From contig CM020513.1 in the NCBI GenBank assembly GCA_009823395.1, positions 21,296,001 to 21,360,000 on the forward strand: a DNA stretch of 64,000 nt, in the 5' to 3' direction. This document shows, in pieces, positions 1-12,497 of the stretch; the first letter of the stretch is position 1; each line of letters begins with the position of its first letter. Position numbers and translations under genes: made by a program. Source of the stretch: Thamnaconus septentrionalis (taxonomy: Eukaryota; Chordata; Actinopteri; Tetraodontiformes; Monacanthidae). The notes beneath the pieces were generated by a model. The model was not told where the DNA came from, did no database searches, and was given only the letters and a program-made list of their open reading frames with translations.

Positions 1-53
1 CAATCAGATAGAACAAAGTTGCTTATGATATGGTGACTCCTCCATGTGTTATG

Positions 54-130
54 TCTAGATAGATAGAGTGATAGATAGATAGAGTGATAGATAGATAGTG
101 ATAGATAGAGTGATAGATAGATAGATAGAT
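54..130. repeat. (TAGA)n microsatellite with TAGAGTGA interruptions
   Basis: Tetranucleotide TAGA units run through the stretch with periodic GTGA interruptions, giving a compound array. Confidence 0.9.
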
Positions 131-466
131 TTGCTTCATTGATAGCAAATTGGAAAGCTACGCTATATGTTTGCTATCCAGCAATGTAACCTTGTGGAAC
201 CACATTTATACACCAATTAGCTTGACGGTAACTTACTGATCAAGTCATTGACATTACGTATATTCCATTATATATCAAGCAGCCGTCAGAGATTTGGCTG
301 TGTCTAATCATCCTCAACATTTGGTGTCGGTAAATACATTCACAATGTGAACGCTCGCCTTTCTGTCAGCATTTCTCTCGCAAACATGTTTTTCCCTTTT
401 AATCTGCGCGCAGACCTGGTCACATAATTACAGCCTGCGTCCCAGAGAAAGATTCAAAAGGGTTTT

Positions 467-506
467 CTTTTTCTCTTTCTTTCTTTCTCTCTCTCCCGCT
501 CTCCCC

Positions 507-535
<29 letters not shown>
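467..535. repeat. pyrimidine tract followed by (CA)n
   Basis: A CTTT/CTCT pyrimidine run from about 467 leads into a clean CA dinucleotide array at 509-535. Confidence 0.85.
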
Positions 536-537
<2 letters not shown>

Positions 538-620
538 GACGTTAATGTGACACTGGAGAATCATGGAGGCTTAAACCTGATAGCTAAATTACAGGGTAAC
601 AGAAGTGTGAGATATAAGAT

Positions 621-642
621 GTGTGTGTGTGTGTGTGCGTGC

Positions 643-678
<36 letters not shown>
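621..678. repeat. (GT)n with GC interruptions
   Basis: GT dinucleotide array interrupted by GCGTGCGTGC. A second GT array lies at 815-846. Both create spurious Cys/Val or Thr/His open frames. Confidence 0.9.
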
Positions 679-679
<1 letters not shown>

Positions 680-1332
680 GGCGCGCACGGCAAAGTGCGG
701 TGTTCTGTTTCCATCTGTACGGAAGCTGTGCCACCAGTGCGTGACTTGTCAGTGACATCATCAAAGGCAGACCGCTAATTGGTTCCCTCTGCTACTGCTG
801 CTCTGCATCTAACAGTGTGTGTGTGTGTGTCTGTGTGTGTGTGTGTAAGAGAGAGGCAGAGAGAGAAAGAAAGCCATAGACTGTATGTTTGTATATTTTG
901 TGCGTCCCAAGTGATTCTCGTGTCCTTTTTAAACGGAGGTCGTTTCCTTCAATCCGTGAACTTTCACACACGCACGTACGGTCCGAGTCGGCCTCACAAC
1001 ACTCAACACAAACTAACCTGGCTTAAAAAAAAAAAAAATCACACACACGCTCACGTCGCGTGCATAAACACACACGGCGCAATCACGTCTCCTCCCACAA
1101 GGTGTCATATTTCTTCCTCCGGGCCCTTAGATCAATGACCACACCCACTCCCACAATGCACTGCGGCACATGCATAGACAGGGTGCTGTGTTTGTCTGCT
1201 CTTTGTGTGTTTGTGTGTGTTTGTGCACGAGCGTGCACGCATGTGTCCTTGCATCACGTCTTTGTGCTAGAGCAGAGCCCTGTGTTTTTGCACATACAAG
1301 GTGAAAGACAGAGAGAAAGAGAAGAAGAAGAC

Positions 1333-1335
1333 TGT

Positions 1336-1393
<58 letters not shown>
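1333..1393. repeat. compound (GT)n(GA)n microsatellite
   Basis: About 14 GT units pass directly into about 16 GA units. Confidence 0.9.
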
Positions 1394-2729
1394 CACAAAG
1401 TGCAGTTGTTGAGTGAAAGAGGTCAGTCTGGTGTGAATTTCCGCACGTGTGTGTCAGTTCCATTTCTTTTCGCAGGAACTCTGTCTGCCGAGCTGGGCTG
1501 AAAGCCTGCAGCAGCACAACCTGCTCACCTTGACTCTTTACAACTCTGTCGTCTCAAGTACACAAACTAATGCGTTTGCGCTAATTAAAACAGACTTTGG
1601 CTACAGAGGAGTTTTGTTTTTTTTTTAAATTTGTTTTCACAGCTGTGTGTAGAATCGTAGTTGGTGCATCACAGTGTGCGGCGTCAGCCGTTTCAAATTC
1701 AATTCTCAACCCACGTCAGGCCAAAGCACCTTCACTGCTGCTTTACCAAAAGTGACATAAATGTGCAGCGTCGTCTGGCTGCTGAATCAAGAGAAATACG
1801 TGCCGTCTGAGCCGGCCAGGTATTTTCCCTTAGGTGCGAACCATCGGCAGTGCCAAGAGGAGAGAGGGAGAACACTCATTTGTCTTCGTCGCTTTGGCAG
1901 AAGCGTGAATGTCTGTGGGTAGTTCAGACAAACTACCCAGACCGGAAGTGTTCACGTTTATCAAGACATCATATGGAATCTTTGAAAAACTGTTCCAACT
2001 CCACGAGCTCCGTATCAAAGGTCTTAATCTGATGAAACGTGTCCAGCCGTTGTCGACCCCGTCTCACCGCCGCTTGGTTTGTGTTAACTGATGATTGTCC
2101 TCTCAGTGGATTGAAGCCAGCAGGAGACGTGGCGCAACCTCTGGCTTATTGGTTCCGACCTGCCAGCAAGTTTTCAAAAAAAAAAAAAAGTCCCACAGAT
2201 TAGTGATTTATGTGAATGTCTTAACATTTTCTCATTCGGCTGCACTCTACGTGGCTTTCGGCTTTGGGGAAACTGAGTTTCAGATCAACAGATTTCAGTT
2301 GCTAAGCTAAGAATCATGGATTTTAAATGATGTCCGTTTTAAGGGGATTTGGATCTCCTGATGTGCCATGGGGACACTGAAGGCTAATATCATGCATTAG
2401 CATAGCTAACAACAACAACAACATGGGGAAAATCACAACACCGTCGCGTTGCCGCGGGCAGGTGAACTCGTTTCTTTGGAAGTGGAAGTGGAATGCGCGT
2501 GCAGGAGTTTGTGAAGCGTTACCTGAGAGATCCCGTCACTGAAGGGAACTTCCATGGACTCGTCCCTTTCAGTTCCGTGGTCCCATGCTGGGAAGTTGCA
2601 CTTTGTACGGAAACTTCTTTGACTTTGATTCAGCTTAAAACTCAACCTCTTTTAAGAATAAGAAAACTTTCGCAATTCACTCACGAAAAACGATCTTATT
2701 ATCCCCTTATCGACCATCTAGAACTGGCA

Positions 2730-3080
2730 CGGGCAAACTACGGCCCGGGGGTAATATGCAGCCTGGGAAGATTTTTAATCCGGCCCGCCGAACTTGAAGA
2801 CATTATATTAATAGCAAATGAGTAATCAAACAGCTGTGTTTTTCATTGTTTTAAGAGTCATTTCAATAAAGAGCTTAATACCATGGGGCTTCAAAAGACA
2901 CATATTTTGTTGTAACACTTGTGTTCAATTTCAATTGACATTAAAGCACAAAGTCCTCTGAGGTGGGTCACCATTACACTCCATTCATTCTCCATCCATC
3001 TGCTCCTGCTCCAGCCCCTCTGTCACATTCTAGAACCCATTGTGGCCCCGCCAGTCAAACAGTTTGCCCGCCTCTGCTCC
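2730..3080. mobile_element. hAT-like non-autonomous element remnant
   Basis: The left end near 2735 reads GGGCAAACTACGGCCCGGGG, a terminal motif common in teleost hAT-type MITEs. Near 3040-3075 a GGCCCCGCC...GTTTGCCCGCC segment looks like the degraded inverted end. The reverse complement of the same end recurs at 59375-59408 in this window. I could not fix exact ends or a target-site duplication, so the limits are approximate. Confidence 0.45.
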
Positions 3081-3954
3081 AGAAGCTACATTTTAAAAGA
3101 TCAAATTGTTTCACTGAGGGCCCTCTGAGGGGTTAAACTGTCCCTGGTGTTCTTGGCCTCCTACTATAGCTCAAATGTAGACAAAGAAGCATCAGATGTG
3201 TTTTATGCAAGTCATAACTGAATTTTTCCTGAGGTTTTTTTTTTTTTTTTTTAAATTATAGTTTAATTAATTCTTCTCCAGTTGAGTTTCATGAACTCCT
3301 TCCATGAAGCGCGGCGCTCCTTCCCCGTCCTGCTTTGTGCTATGCAGCCCAGCCCTGTGTGGGGGATTTGCATGATATTTCCATGCCTTTTGAAAGCCAT
3401 AGGAACAAACAGTGGTTTCGGGCCCTCGGGGACGGACCCTTGTCTTTTCTTTTTTCTTTTTTTTTTTTTTTTTTTTTTTTGCATAGAGCTACGACGAACA
3501 TTCCGTGTCTCCTGGCAGTTTGCTCCTCAGACGAGGCCAGGGGCCAGCTAGCGCGGCTCACTGTGGAAATACAAACTGCCAGTGAACCAGAGGACAATTA
3601 CTCTGCAATAGGAAACACATGAGCCGCTCCAACACGCAGCGCGAGGCCATCGGGCAGGAGTGAAAAACGAGAGGCGGCTCGTGGCCTTTTGTTTTTCAGC
3701 CAGGAAGAAAACACAGGGCTGAGAAATGAACACGCAGGGGTGTTTTTTGGTCGTGGATGTCATGTTTGCCGGGAATTTTGCCAACCTTCTCTCTACTGGT
3801 CCGACCCTTTGTACATGAACTGAATACACTGAAATATTCAGCTGTGAGGATTCACCGAGTCATGTGACGTGTGTTTGGCTTTTGTTTCTTGTGTCGTTTG
3901 TTTGGTGGATTCATTGTTTCAGCGAGATAAAGATGTAGATGTACTTGACAAAGA

Positions 3955-3960
3955 GAGAGA

Positions 3961-4028
<68 letters not shown>
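3955..4028. repeat. (GA)n microsatellite
   Basis: Nearly uninterrupted GA array of about 37 units, followed by a short GT run. A CA array follows at 4144-4187. Confidence 0.9.
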
Positions 4029-4030
<2 letters not shown>

Positions 4031-4142
4031 AAGTGTGTGTGAGTATTTGTTGGACTATTTGTCTTTAGGCGTTACTTTCAGTGTGTGAGGGGGCACCGCA
4101 GGTCACCAACGTATTTTATCTGCACCTGGTGCTTTCATACCT

Positions 4143-4143
<1 letters not shown>

Positions 4144-4187
<44 letters not shown>
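4144..4187. repeat. (CA)n microsatellite
   Basis: Clean CA array of about 22 units. Confidence 0.9.
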
Positions 4188-4188
<1 letters not shown>

Positions 4189-5082
4189 AGTGTTTCAGCA
4201 GCCGTGTTCTCACGTATTGCTGAGAAGGAAATTGTGAAACGTTTTACGGCAGATTTAAAAGTTAAAAAAAAAAAATCTTCAATTTCCTAAGAACTGAAAT
4301 GTAGCGCGTTAATCTGCAGCTTTTTAAATATAGTCTCAAAGTTACAGAGTGTCACTGTCACTCTAGGTGACTTACCTTCGTCAAATTATCCCTGAGTGTT
4401 AAAGTCCCCAGTGTGGAGCCGCACAACAATCAAACAATCCAAGCACATTTCACATTTACACACCGACACGTAAAGAGAAAAAAGTGCTGCGTTTTAACTT
4501 TCTTCTGCCTTTTCAAAGAACCAAATCCAAGCAAAACAAACCCCAAAAAACAAGCGATTGTGTCGCAATCGTGTATTTTTTCTTTTTTTTTTTGTCTGAA
4601 GCAACAGTCTCGTGTTTTGTTTTTTTGTTTTTGATTTTTTTGCTCTTTTTTCTTGAAATACGTGCGGTGAGATAAGAGCACTTTGGTCGCTCCTGTGACT
4701 GGACGTGGCTCCTTGTTGAAGAACGTGCCCACTCACATCGCTGCATTTAGTTTTGACTGGTCTTCGGTGAGGAAAGAGTGGACGTTGCCGTTCAGAAGTC
4801 AAACTTTAGCCGACAGGAGCTGAAAATGAGGAGGAGCGGCAACATGATTTACCTTCCATTAGACGGAGCGTTGCCCTGTTGTCCTGCTTCAAATACGTCC
4901 CCTCGTTTATTCCCCCAGTCTTATAAAGAAGTGAGGAACTGCAGTCGATTCACTGATATTGCAGATGGACTTTTTTTTATACTGTTTAGTAATGTAGAGG
5001 GGGGGGGGGGAGATTGAGAGGGCATGAGTTGCCTGTGACGAGCTGCTGAATCACACTTTCACACATGGCTGCTGTGTGAATA

Positions 5083-5083
<1 letters not shown>

Positions 5084-5128
<45 letters not shown>

Positions 5129-5232
5129 CTTTTGCACGTATCTCTTGTGGACTTGTATTTTATCAGCGTGTGCTCACAACCAAACAACCAGACGCAGACA
5201 TCTCTGAAAATGTGAGGACATATATATGTATA

Positions 5233-5287
<55 letters not shown>

Positions 5288-5340
5288 TTTTTTTCACCCG
5301 ACAACACAGACGGCCATTGTGTTCACACACCTCGTGAGTG

Positions 5341-5377
<37 letters not shown>
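5084..5377. repeat. cluster of CA and GT arrays in opposite orientation
   Basis: (CA)n at 5084-5125 is followed by (GT)n-(GA)n at 5237-5287 and another (GT)n at 5342-5377. The CA and GT tracts are mutually complementary, so they form an inverted-repeat arrangement. An interrupted CA array follows at 5457-5503. Confidence 0.88.
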
Positions 5378-5379
<2 letters not shown>

Positions 5380-6149
5380 AGAGTGACGCATCAGGCTGCA
5401 AGACAGGCATCATGCTGTCAAATCCCTCTTTATCTTCGTCACTTTCTGACCGGCGGCACACACACACACACACGCACACACACGCACACACACACACGCA
5501 CACTGTGTTGAGAGGTTTTTTTTTAGAACGTTTTTAAGCAAAAATGAATAAACAAACAAACAAAAGCTTTTCAAATATTCCCACAGCAAAATCCTCCTGA
5601 TGTTCTCAAAATCTCAAAAGCAAGATATTAAAGACTGACAATTATAATTCATAATTCACTCACATTGATCAGTGCAATTACCAGATGCAAAGTAATAATC
5701 TTTGTATCGACCCAGTGAATCAACGCTTGTAGAACTCTAATACATTATCTTTTATCTTTTTGTTTTTTTCTCGCCGTTCCCAGACTCCTTCTGATTTATG
5801 ATGCACCACATCTCGTATATCATGAGAATATTACCTCGCAACATTTTCACACCGCAACTCTTTGCACGGCTTTTGACCTGCGGCGCCAGCAGTGCGGCGC
5901 CTTCAAACAAAATGCACCAACACCGAATCTGTGAACATTAAAAAAATATTTCTGTTACTATATACATCAGGACGACTAATGTGCCGCACCACTGTATGGC
6001 AGTTCTGAACCTATTTCCACTGCACGTTCCCTGCTTTCCTTCTGTGAGACCTCTTCTGTCTTGCTCTGTTAATAAATGGATGTGGGGGTTGACATGGTTT
6101 CTCTCTCAGAGGAAGTCTGTGGTCGGGCCGTTTCTACATATTTTCCCCC

Positions 6150-6155
6150 CTCTCG

Positions 6156-6220
<65 letters not shown>

Positions 6221-6301
6221 CCCTGTCAAGCCAAATGAAGCTTTCTTTTAAAGCGCACCCCCACAGATGTGCGAGCCATCTTTCTCACAAGACTATTTAA
6301 C

Positions 6302-6360
<59 letters not shown>
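6150..6360. repeat. (CT)n(CA)n and second (CA)n array
   Basis: CT units at 6150-6176 pass into CA units to 6218. A second CA array of about 28 units lies at 6305-6360. Confidence 0.9.
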
Positions 6361-6363
<3 letters not shown>

Positions 6364-7372
6364 TGAGGGGGAGAGACAAAAAAACGCACTCAAAAATAAA
6401 CACAAAAACCCACATTCTCTTGGAGTGCAGTTTCCCCTGCTGCCCCGGTGCACTGTGGGTAACTGTGGTAAAGAGGTCCCTGTGAGAGGCTGACCAAAAA
6501 TAGCCTGAGTGAAAATGCATGGCTCACAGGAAAATCCAGACGTGTGCGTGTGTGAATGGGGGTTTTTTTTTTTTACTTGCTAATTTTTTTTAGATCAACT
6601 TGTTTACTGTGATAAAAATATCAGGGAACAACAAAGGAGCGCCTGTGTGTCAAGGCGTCTTCGTGCAGCCTGATAGAAAAAGTGAAAGAGCAAATCTGAT
6701 TTGTGTGTTATGTTTCAAATCTTGTTTCTGAATTTTTTTTTTAATCACATTTTGTCCGAGACTACTGTACTTCCTGTATGTGTGTGTGTGTGTGTGTTTT
6801 AAGTGTTCATTGAAATCAGTGAACTTGCACGTGGACACACTGTGTCTTCCAAGACCCTGAGAAGCTGTCTTGACGAACATGCTCAGTACCACCACAGCGC
6901 ACTGTGTGAAAGCCTTTTGTGCTGAAGCTGTTTTGACGTACTTGGTGGTTTTTCATATTTCACAGCAACACCAGCGGGGGGAGGAGGGTGATTTCCACAC
7001 ACAGCTTCTCATTAACCTGAAAAAACAGCTGGCGTTTTTCAACTGATGTTGATGAGAGTGTGTGGGAGTCTGATGAAAGTTAATTATCACAACACGACAG
7101 AGCTATATGCTCATTTTGAATGTGCCCGACGGTGGAGACACTGAAAACACAACCGCAAAGTGGTTTGCCCAAAGCGTGACTGTACGGCTGTGGAGCATTT
7201 CAACCGACACCGGCGGAGGAAAGAAATATCAGATTCACACTGGACGCATGCTGGGAGAATTTCTGATCTAAATCACAGCAAGTCAGCAGTGAATGTAAAG
7301 TCTCTTCCTGCTTCTTTCTAAAACTCTTTCATGTTCTCCTCCCGTCTCTTATCCCCCGCCCGCCCCCCCCAG

Positions 7373-7607
7373 GTCTTTTTAAAGGCTCCGATGATCTTGA
7401 ATGGGGTGTGTGTGATCTGGAGAGGGTGGATTGACCTGCAGAGACTGGATGGGATGGGATACCTGGAGTACGACGACGAGAGGGCGCAGGTGAGGAAGTG
7501 CATACAAAGGTGAAAGATGGCAGGAATGCAAGGATTTAAAAAAAAGAGAGAGGGAGAGAGAAATAGTGTTAGAGTAGCAGACAGGCCAAAGTGAGTTGGA
7601 AGAACTG

Positions 7608-7658
<51 letters not shown>

Positions 7659-10600
7659 CTGTCAGTATCGCAGTGGGAAACTCTGAATATAGTTTCTAAC
7701 AATGCTTGAAAAAGCAAACTCAGTTGCTTGAATACAAAAAAAACTTGATTTAACATGACTGACTGACTGACTCAACGCTGATCTGATCAAAATTTGTTCT
7801 CCCTACACGTCTGTGTTTGCAGCACGAGGATGCGCTGGCCCAGGCGGCGTTCGAGGAGGCTCGACGCAGGACCAGAGAATTCGAAGACAGGGACCGATCA
7901 CACCGAGAGGACCTGGAGGTGAGAGGCTCGTTGCTGTTGTTCGTGTGCACAATGTGGCTACAGTTGCCCAACTAGAAATGACTAACGTTCAGTGCAAGTG
8001 CAACCTTGTGCGTGTGTATTTTTTTGTGTTTTTTTTTAGAGATTAACTTTCAAAGGGAGCGTTGACAAAAGGTTTTAGCCGCAGTGTTTATTTATATCTT
8101 AAGGTGTGAAAAATATGTAGCTGGAAAATTCAATGTGCTTTTTGTGGAATCCCAGTCGAGTGAAAGAAATATAGGTGCAAAATAAGCAGGATGACCTAGT
8201 ACCATAATATAAGAAAAACAAACATTCTGTAATAGGTAAATATTCTCTAGATTCCGGAGAATTTATAATTAATATTACAAGGAAGTTAATCCCATAATTG
8301 TCTCATGGTTTGTCTGAATGGACCATTTGGTTTTCAGAGATGAATTAACGAAGCCATAGTTTGGTTGGACTCGCTGTGCTCAAGCACCTGGCTTAGAGCT
8401 CTGCGCAGCGTGCCTGTGTCCTCAAATTTGAATTCGGTCAAATAGCAAATTGACAGATGAATTGTATGTTTAGTGCATGATCAGTTAGTGAAAACTAATT
8501 TATACATTTTATTTCTGACAAGAGAAAGTTGTTGATTTTGTTTGTGTGACTAGAAACTGCCTGATACCTTACTGTGATGCACTGAAATGCTGTTTCCATA
8601 TTATGACTTGCTGTATTCTACATTTGTCACACTCGGCTGTCTCACAAAGTCATACTGGTGAGAAAGACAACTCTGACTTTCCCACAAAGGTTTTGGGGAG
8701 ATCAGTGGCATCCTGCCCCTTTAATGACCCTCACAATTTTTTATTTTTTATTTTATTTTTTTAGGACTCTGTGGTCTCTAAAATCTGGGACTGATGACAC
8801 CCAGCCAGCAGAAAAGGACAGGGTTTGTGTCTTTTTTGTACTTTTATCACACAGTCATGCACTAAACCACCCTAAGTGTGCATGAGTGAGTGGTTTTTGC
8901 GTCTTTTTAATGTTTGCATGTTTGGTATGCTTGCATCCGATTTATATTTGGTATTATTTCTATGTATCGCTGTCTTAGTTATTTTGTGTGTGCATGTGTG
9001 ACAAGGACAGGGTTGTGTTTTTGTGTTTTTACAAATACACACGTTGTTCTTCCGGAATGTTTACCTTCATTTTTATGCAGTGTCAAGGACAGAAAGTCAA
9101 GATTTATTGTCAAGTTTTGCGTTTTACACTCAGTGCAGTTTTCCAACACATGGCCTTGCAGAAAAACCTGATCTTTGGAATAGACATGAGAACACAGTTT
9201 GGACTTGCCAAGCAGATAAAGGGAGCCAACAGGCAGATGGGACACAGGAAATCGGGATCATAGGCTTCTTCCCTGAGGCTCCCGCAGAAATAAGATACCC
9301 TATGTCTCCTGCAAAATCAAGACGCGCACCACAATAACCTTCAAAAACCCGGAGATCATTTAAGAAGAAAGCTTTGCATTTAGAAGTGAAAACGGTTCAC
9401 AGACAGACGTTCATTCATGAATTCATGTGAACCCTGCTCCACTTTACCGTATGTTATGTTGTGGTTTCACACCCAACAAATTCATGAGAAATACCCTCAG
9501 TGAGCTTTGAGGTCTGCTGACTGTTACACGCCAGGCGGGTTCATTTGCAAATGCATGTGGATGCTGAGGCGAACAGATGGAAAAGTTCAGAGGAAAATGT
9601 TTGTGTGGTAATTAAAAAATGAGCTTTTTGGCAGCTTGTCAGAGTATTAAAACATCAGAAGGAGGGTTTGTTTGGACCTTCTTTGTTCTTTCTTTCTGAT
9701 TTTGCAAAGAGCTGTGTTAAGTTGCTATAACGGCTATAATCATAATAATAATAATAATAATTATAATAATTAATAATAATAGAAGTATATTTAAACTAGA
9801 CATTAATTCAAAGCAAAGGGCCAGTGATTCATTTTTAAAAATGCTTGTTTTAATACAGTTAGTTGCTGCAGTAGATTTACAGTAATACCTTAAGCTGTAC
9901 TCCAGATGTGAAAATTTCACGTAAAAATATTGCATAAAGCAGCGACCTACCACAGTTAATTTAATTACTGCTAATGTTTCCAATGGTCTTCCTAAACACA
10001 ATTTAAGAATATGCTGTATAGGTACCCAGTCTTCCTAAAAGTACACACCACCATCCAAAAAAAATGACATTTTCCTCCCAGGTTGGAGCTGATCCTAATA
10101 GTGAGGTTTGGAATGTTACATTTTGGCTGAAAGTGTGAGTTTCAGCCAAATAAAATGTTTCTGCTAGTAATTGACCTGGAAGGCACGCAGGAACCGGCAG
10201 CAGCGTCTGTTAGCAGTGTGTAAAGGCAGTCGCTTCAAGTTTACTTTTATCATCTATACAATAGTTTCATAAGCTACTATAAGCTACCATTAACCCCTAA
10301 ATGGGAGAAGAAATTGCGACACAGTTGAAAATAAGCAAGACTTTTAACGCCTCACTTGGATGATCAGTTGACAACCAGGTGTTTCCCCTTAGGCTCTGTG
10401 TCTTGCAGTTGGTGGAGGGCAACTGTCTGGATAATGTGAGGTAACCAGTACAACGGGATGCTTTGACCAAAAGTACCCAGCATGCCCTGTTAAATGTCAG
10501 TTTTGTTTTGTTTGTGAATAGGACATAGAACTGAGTCTCTAAAACAAGAATTCTGGAAGTAATTATTTTATGATTTAACTACAAAATATGCAAATGCAAG

Positions 10601-12454
10601 TATGCAATAGTTTCCTGCCCTAAAAAAATGAAAAGAACTCTTTTGATACCAATAAATTTGCAGAAGACAGTTAGATAGAATTTTTTTTGCAGCCTATACA
10701 GCAATGCATTGCTTTAGAAAATGTGTTTGTCACATCTAGATCCTTAAAAGCTCTCCAAGATTTCCAGTTTTTGCGCTCGACTTAGCCTATTTGCCTGCTG
10801 CAGTGTTATTCTTTTCGAGGAAGGCATTAGATGGAAGCAGCTGATTTGCTGTGATGACCCTGAAGAACATCTCCCGAGGCAGTCAGAGAGGTTGTTTCCA
10901 ACCAGTTGAAGGGTGAAATAGGGTTAACAGACACAGACTCTTATGATGCAAGTAAAATAATGGACCCTCTGTTTCTGTTTCTTTTGCGTCTTGTAACGTT
11001 TCTATGGCCGGAAGAAATTGTCAGGCAAAAGAGTGAGAAAAGGCAAAGTTTGCACACGAAAGCCACCGAAATTTGTGATTTGACACATCAACAGGAGCGA
11101 CAGTTGTCATGAGCTGACTGGGTCAGCATGGGAGCAGGCAAGTTTGATTTATCAAAAAAAAGAAAGAAAAAAAAATAGAATGTGAACAAAATCTCTATTA
11201 GATTGACACTCTTGTCTTTAAAATGATTGTGGATGCCTGTGGTTTTAGAGCCTTCACTCCAAGAGAAGTGCTACCAGGCGGGGTCTGCTCTGCAGTGCTC
11301 CCTAGTGGTGCTCCCTAACAGTCATAAGAACCACAGAACCAGCATTTGAGAATTTGTGTACATATCATTTTCTCCCTTGAAAAGATAGTAATATAGCCAA
11401 ATGTTTGGTTCATATATTCTCAATTAAAACCAAAGCCTTTGGTTATGTTCTACAAATCCATAAACCAGACTCAAGGGGATTTGTGTGTTCAAAGGGATTT
11501 TGTTAGCTCTTATTTCCATTTTTTTTTTAAGTGAATGCCAATGAAGTGTTGGATAGAAAAAAAGAAATGCAACTAAATTGTTGTTTGAAGTAAGTACAGT
11601 CCACTGATGCTAATGCCATGCAAGTCTATGGGGTCAAAAGTCAGCTTTGTCCTAGAGACATGGGACCACTTGCAGGTTCATGGGGATCCCTCAAGACACA
11701 GCCACGTCAAATTTGGGGCTTCTAGGGGGGCATGAAAAAGAACCACTGTGCTAAATAATCTAACACAGAAACTGGCTAAATGTCCATAAGTAGAGCACAG
11801 TTGTTTCCTCTTCCTGGTGTTTGGGACAACAAGATGATCAGCAGACCTCAATGACCTTGAGGGGGCCTAAACAAGAGTCAAGAGTTCTATCACGTATTCA
11901 GGCGCTGACCCATTTAACAATTTAAAAGCAAATAGTAAAAACTTAGAATTCATTTCAAAATAGATATGAAGCCAGTAAGGAAAAGACAGTATGGACGTGA
12001 TGCACTCGTGTTTGTGTGCTCCTGATAAAAAAAAAGTGCCTATGTTTTGGAATACATTGGTGTTTAAGGGACGACTGGGTTATATCAGCATACAGTGCAA
12101 AACTGCAGTCCAACAAGACTAAGCAATGTAAAGGATAAAATAACTTGAAAAAATGATTTATGACAGTAAACCTCAGCACCATGGGCACCATTTTCATCGT
12201 CTTTGCTATGTCCAGTCCTCCCAGTCTCCCCACTCTTGGCCACCACCAACATTTTGGCAATGTAAAAACTGTGACAGGGTCAGAGGTGTCTGTCAGGGAT
12301 GGAAGAGAGATTAATCATAAGGAAACGTGGCTAATACGAATACACACACAGGAAAAAACACAGAGACAAGCATTTGTTGGTGAATGATGAGCTGGCTCTG
12401 AAAGCATTAATATATCATTAGTATTGATTGCCATTAGACCTCCCTGGCTGGCTC

Positions 12455-12497
<43 letters not shown>

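Larger units (their letters stand above)
1..7372 (+). other. cbfb: cbfb intron (upstream of the first visible exon), microsatellite-rich
   Basis: No coding exon is visible here on either strand. The first supported exon begins at 7373 in phase 0 and matches the family's fourth coding exon, so this stretch is most simply the 3' part of the preceding intron. Exons 1-3, which encode roughly the first 90 residues, must lie to the left of the window. The stretch is crowded with CA/GT, GA and TAGA tracts and holds one hAT-like remnant near 2.7-3.1 kb. The open frames in it come from the repeats. Regulatory elements may be present but I cannot show any. Confidence 0.65.

Noticed and set aside
7919..7975. 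Alternative cbfb donor giving a VRGSLLL-type extension as in the mammalian short-tail isoform
   Set aside because: In-frame reading gives VRGSLLLFVCT, loosely like the mammalian extension, but there is no GT donor at the expected distance of about 31 nt. Intron retention would stop after 18 codons.
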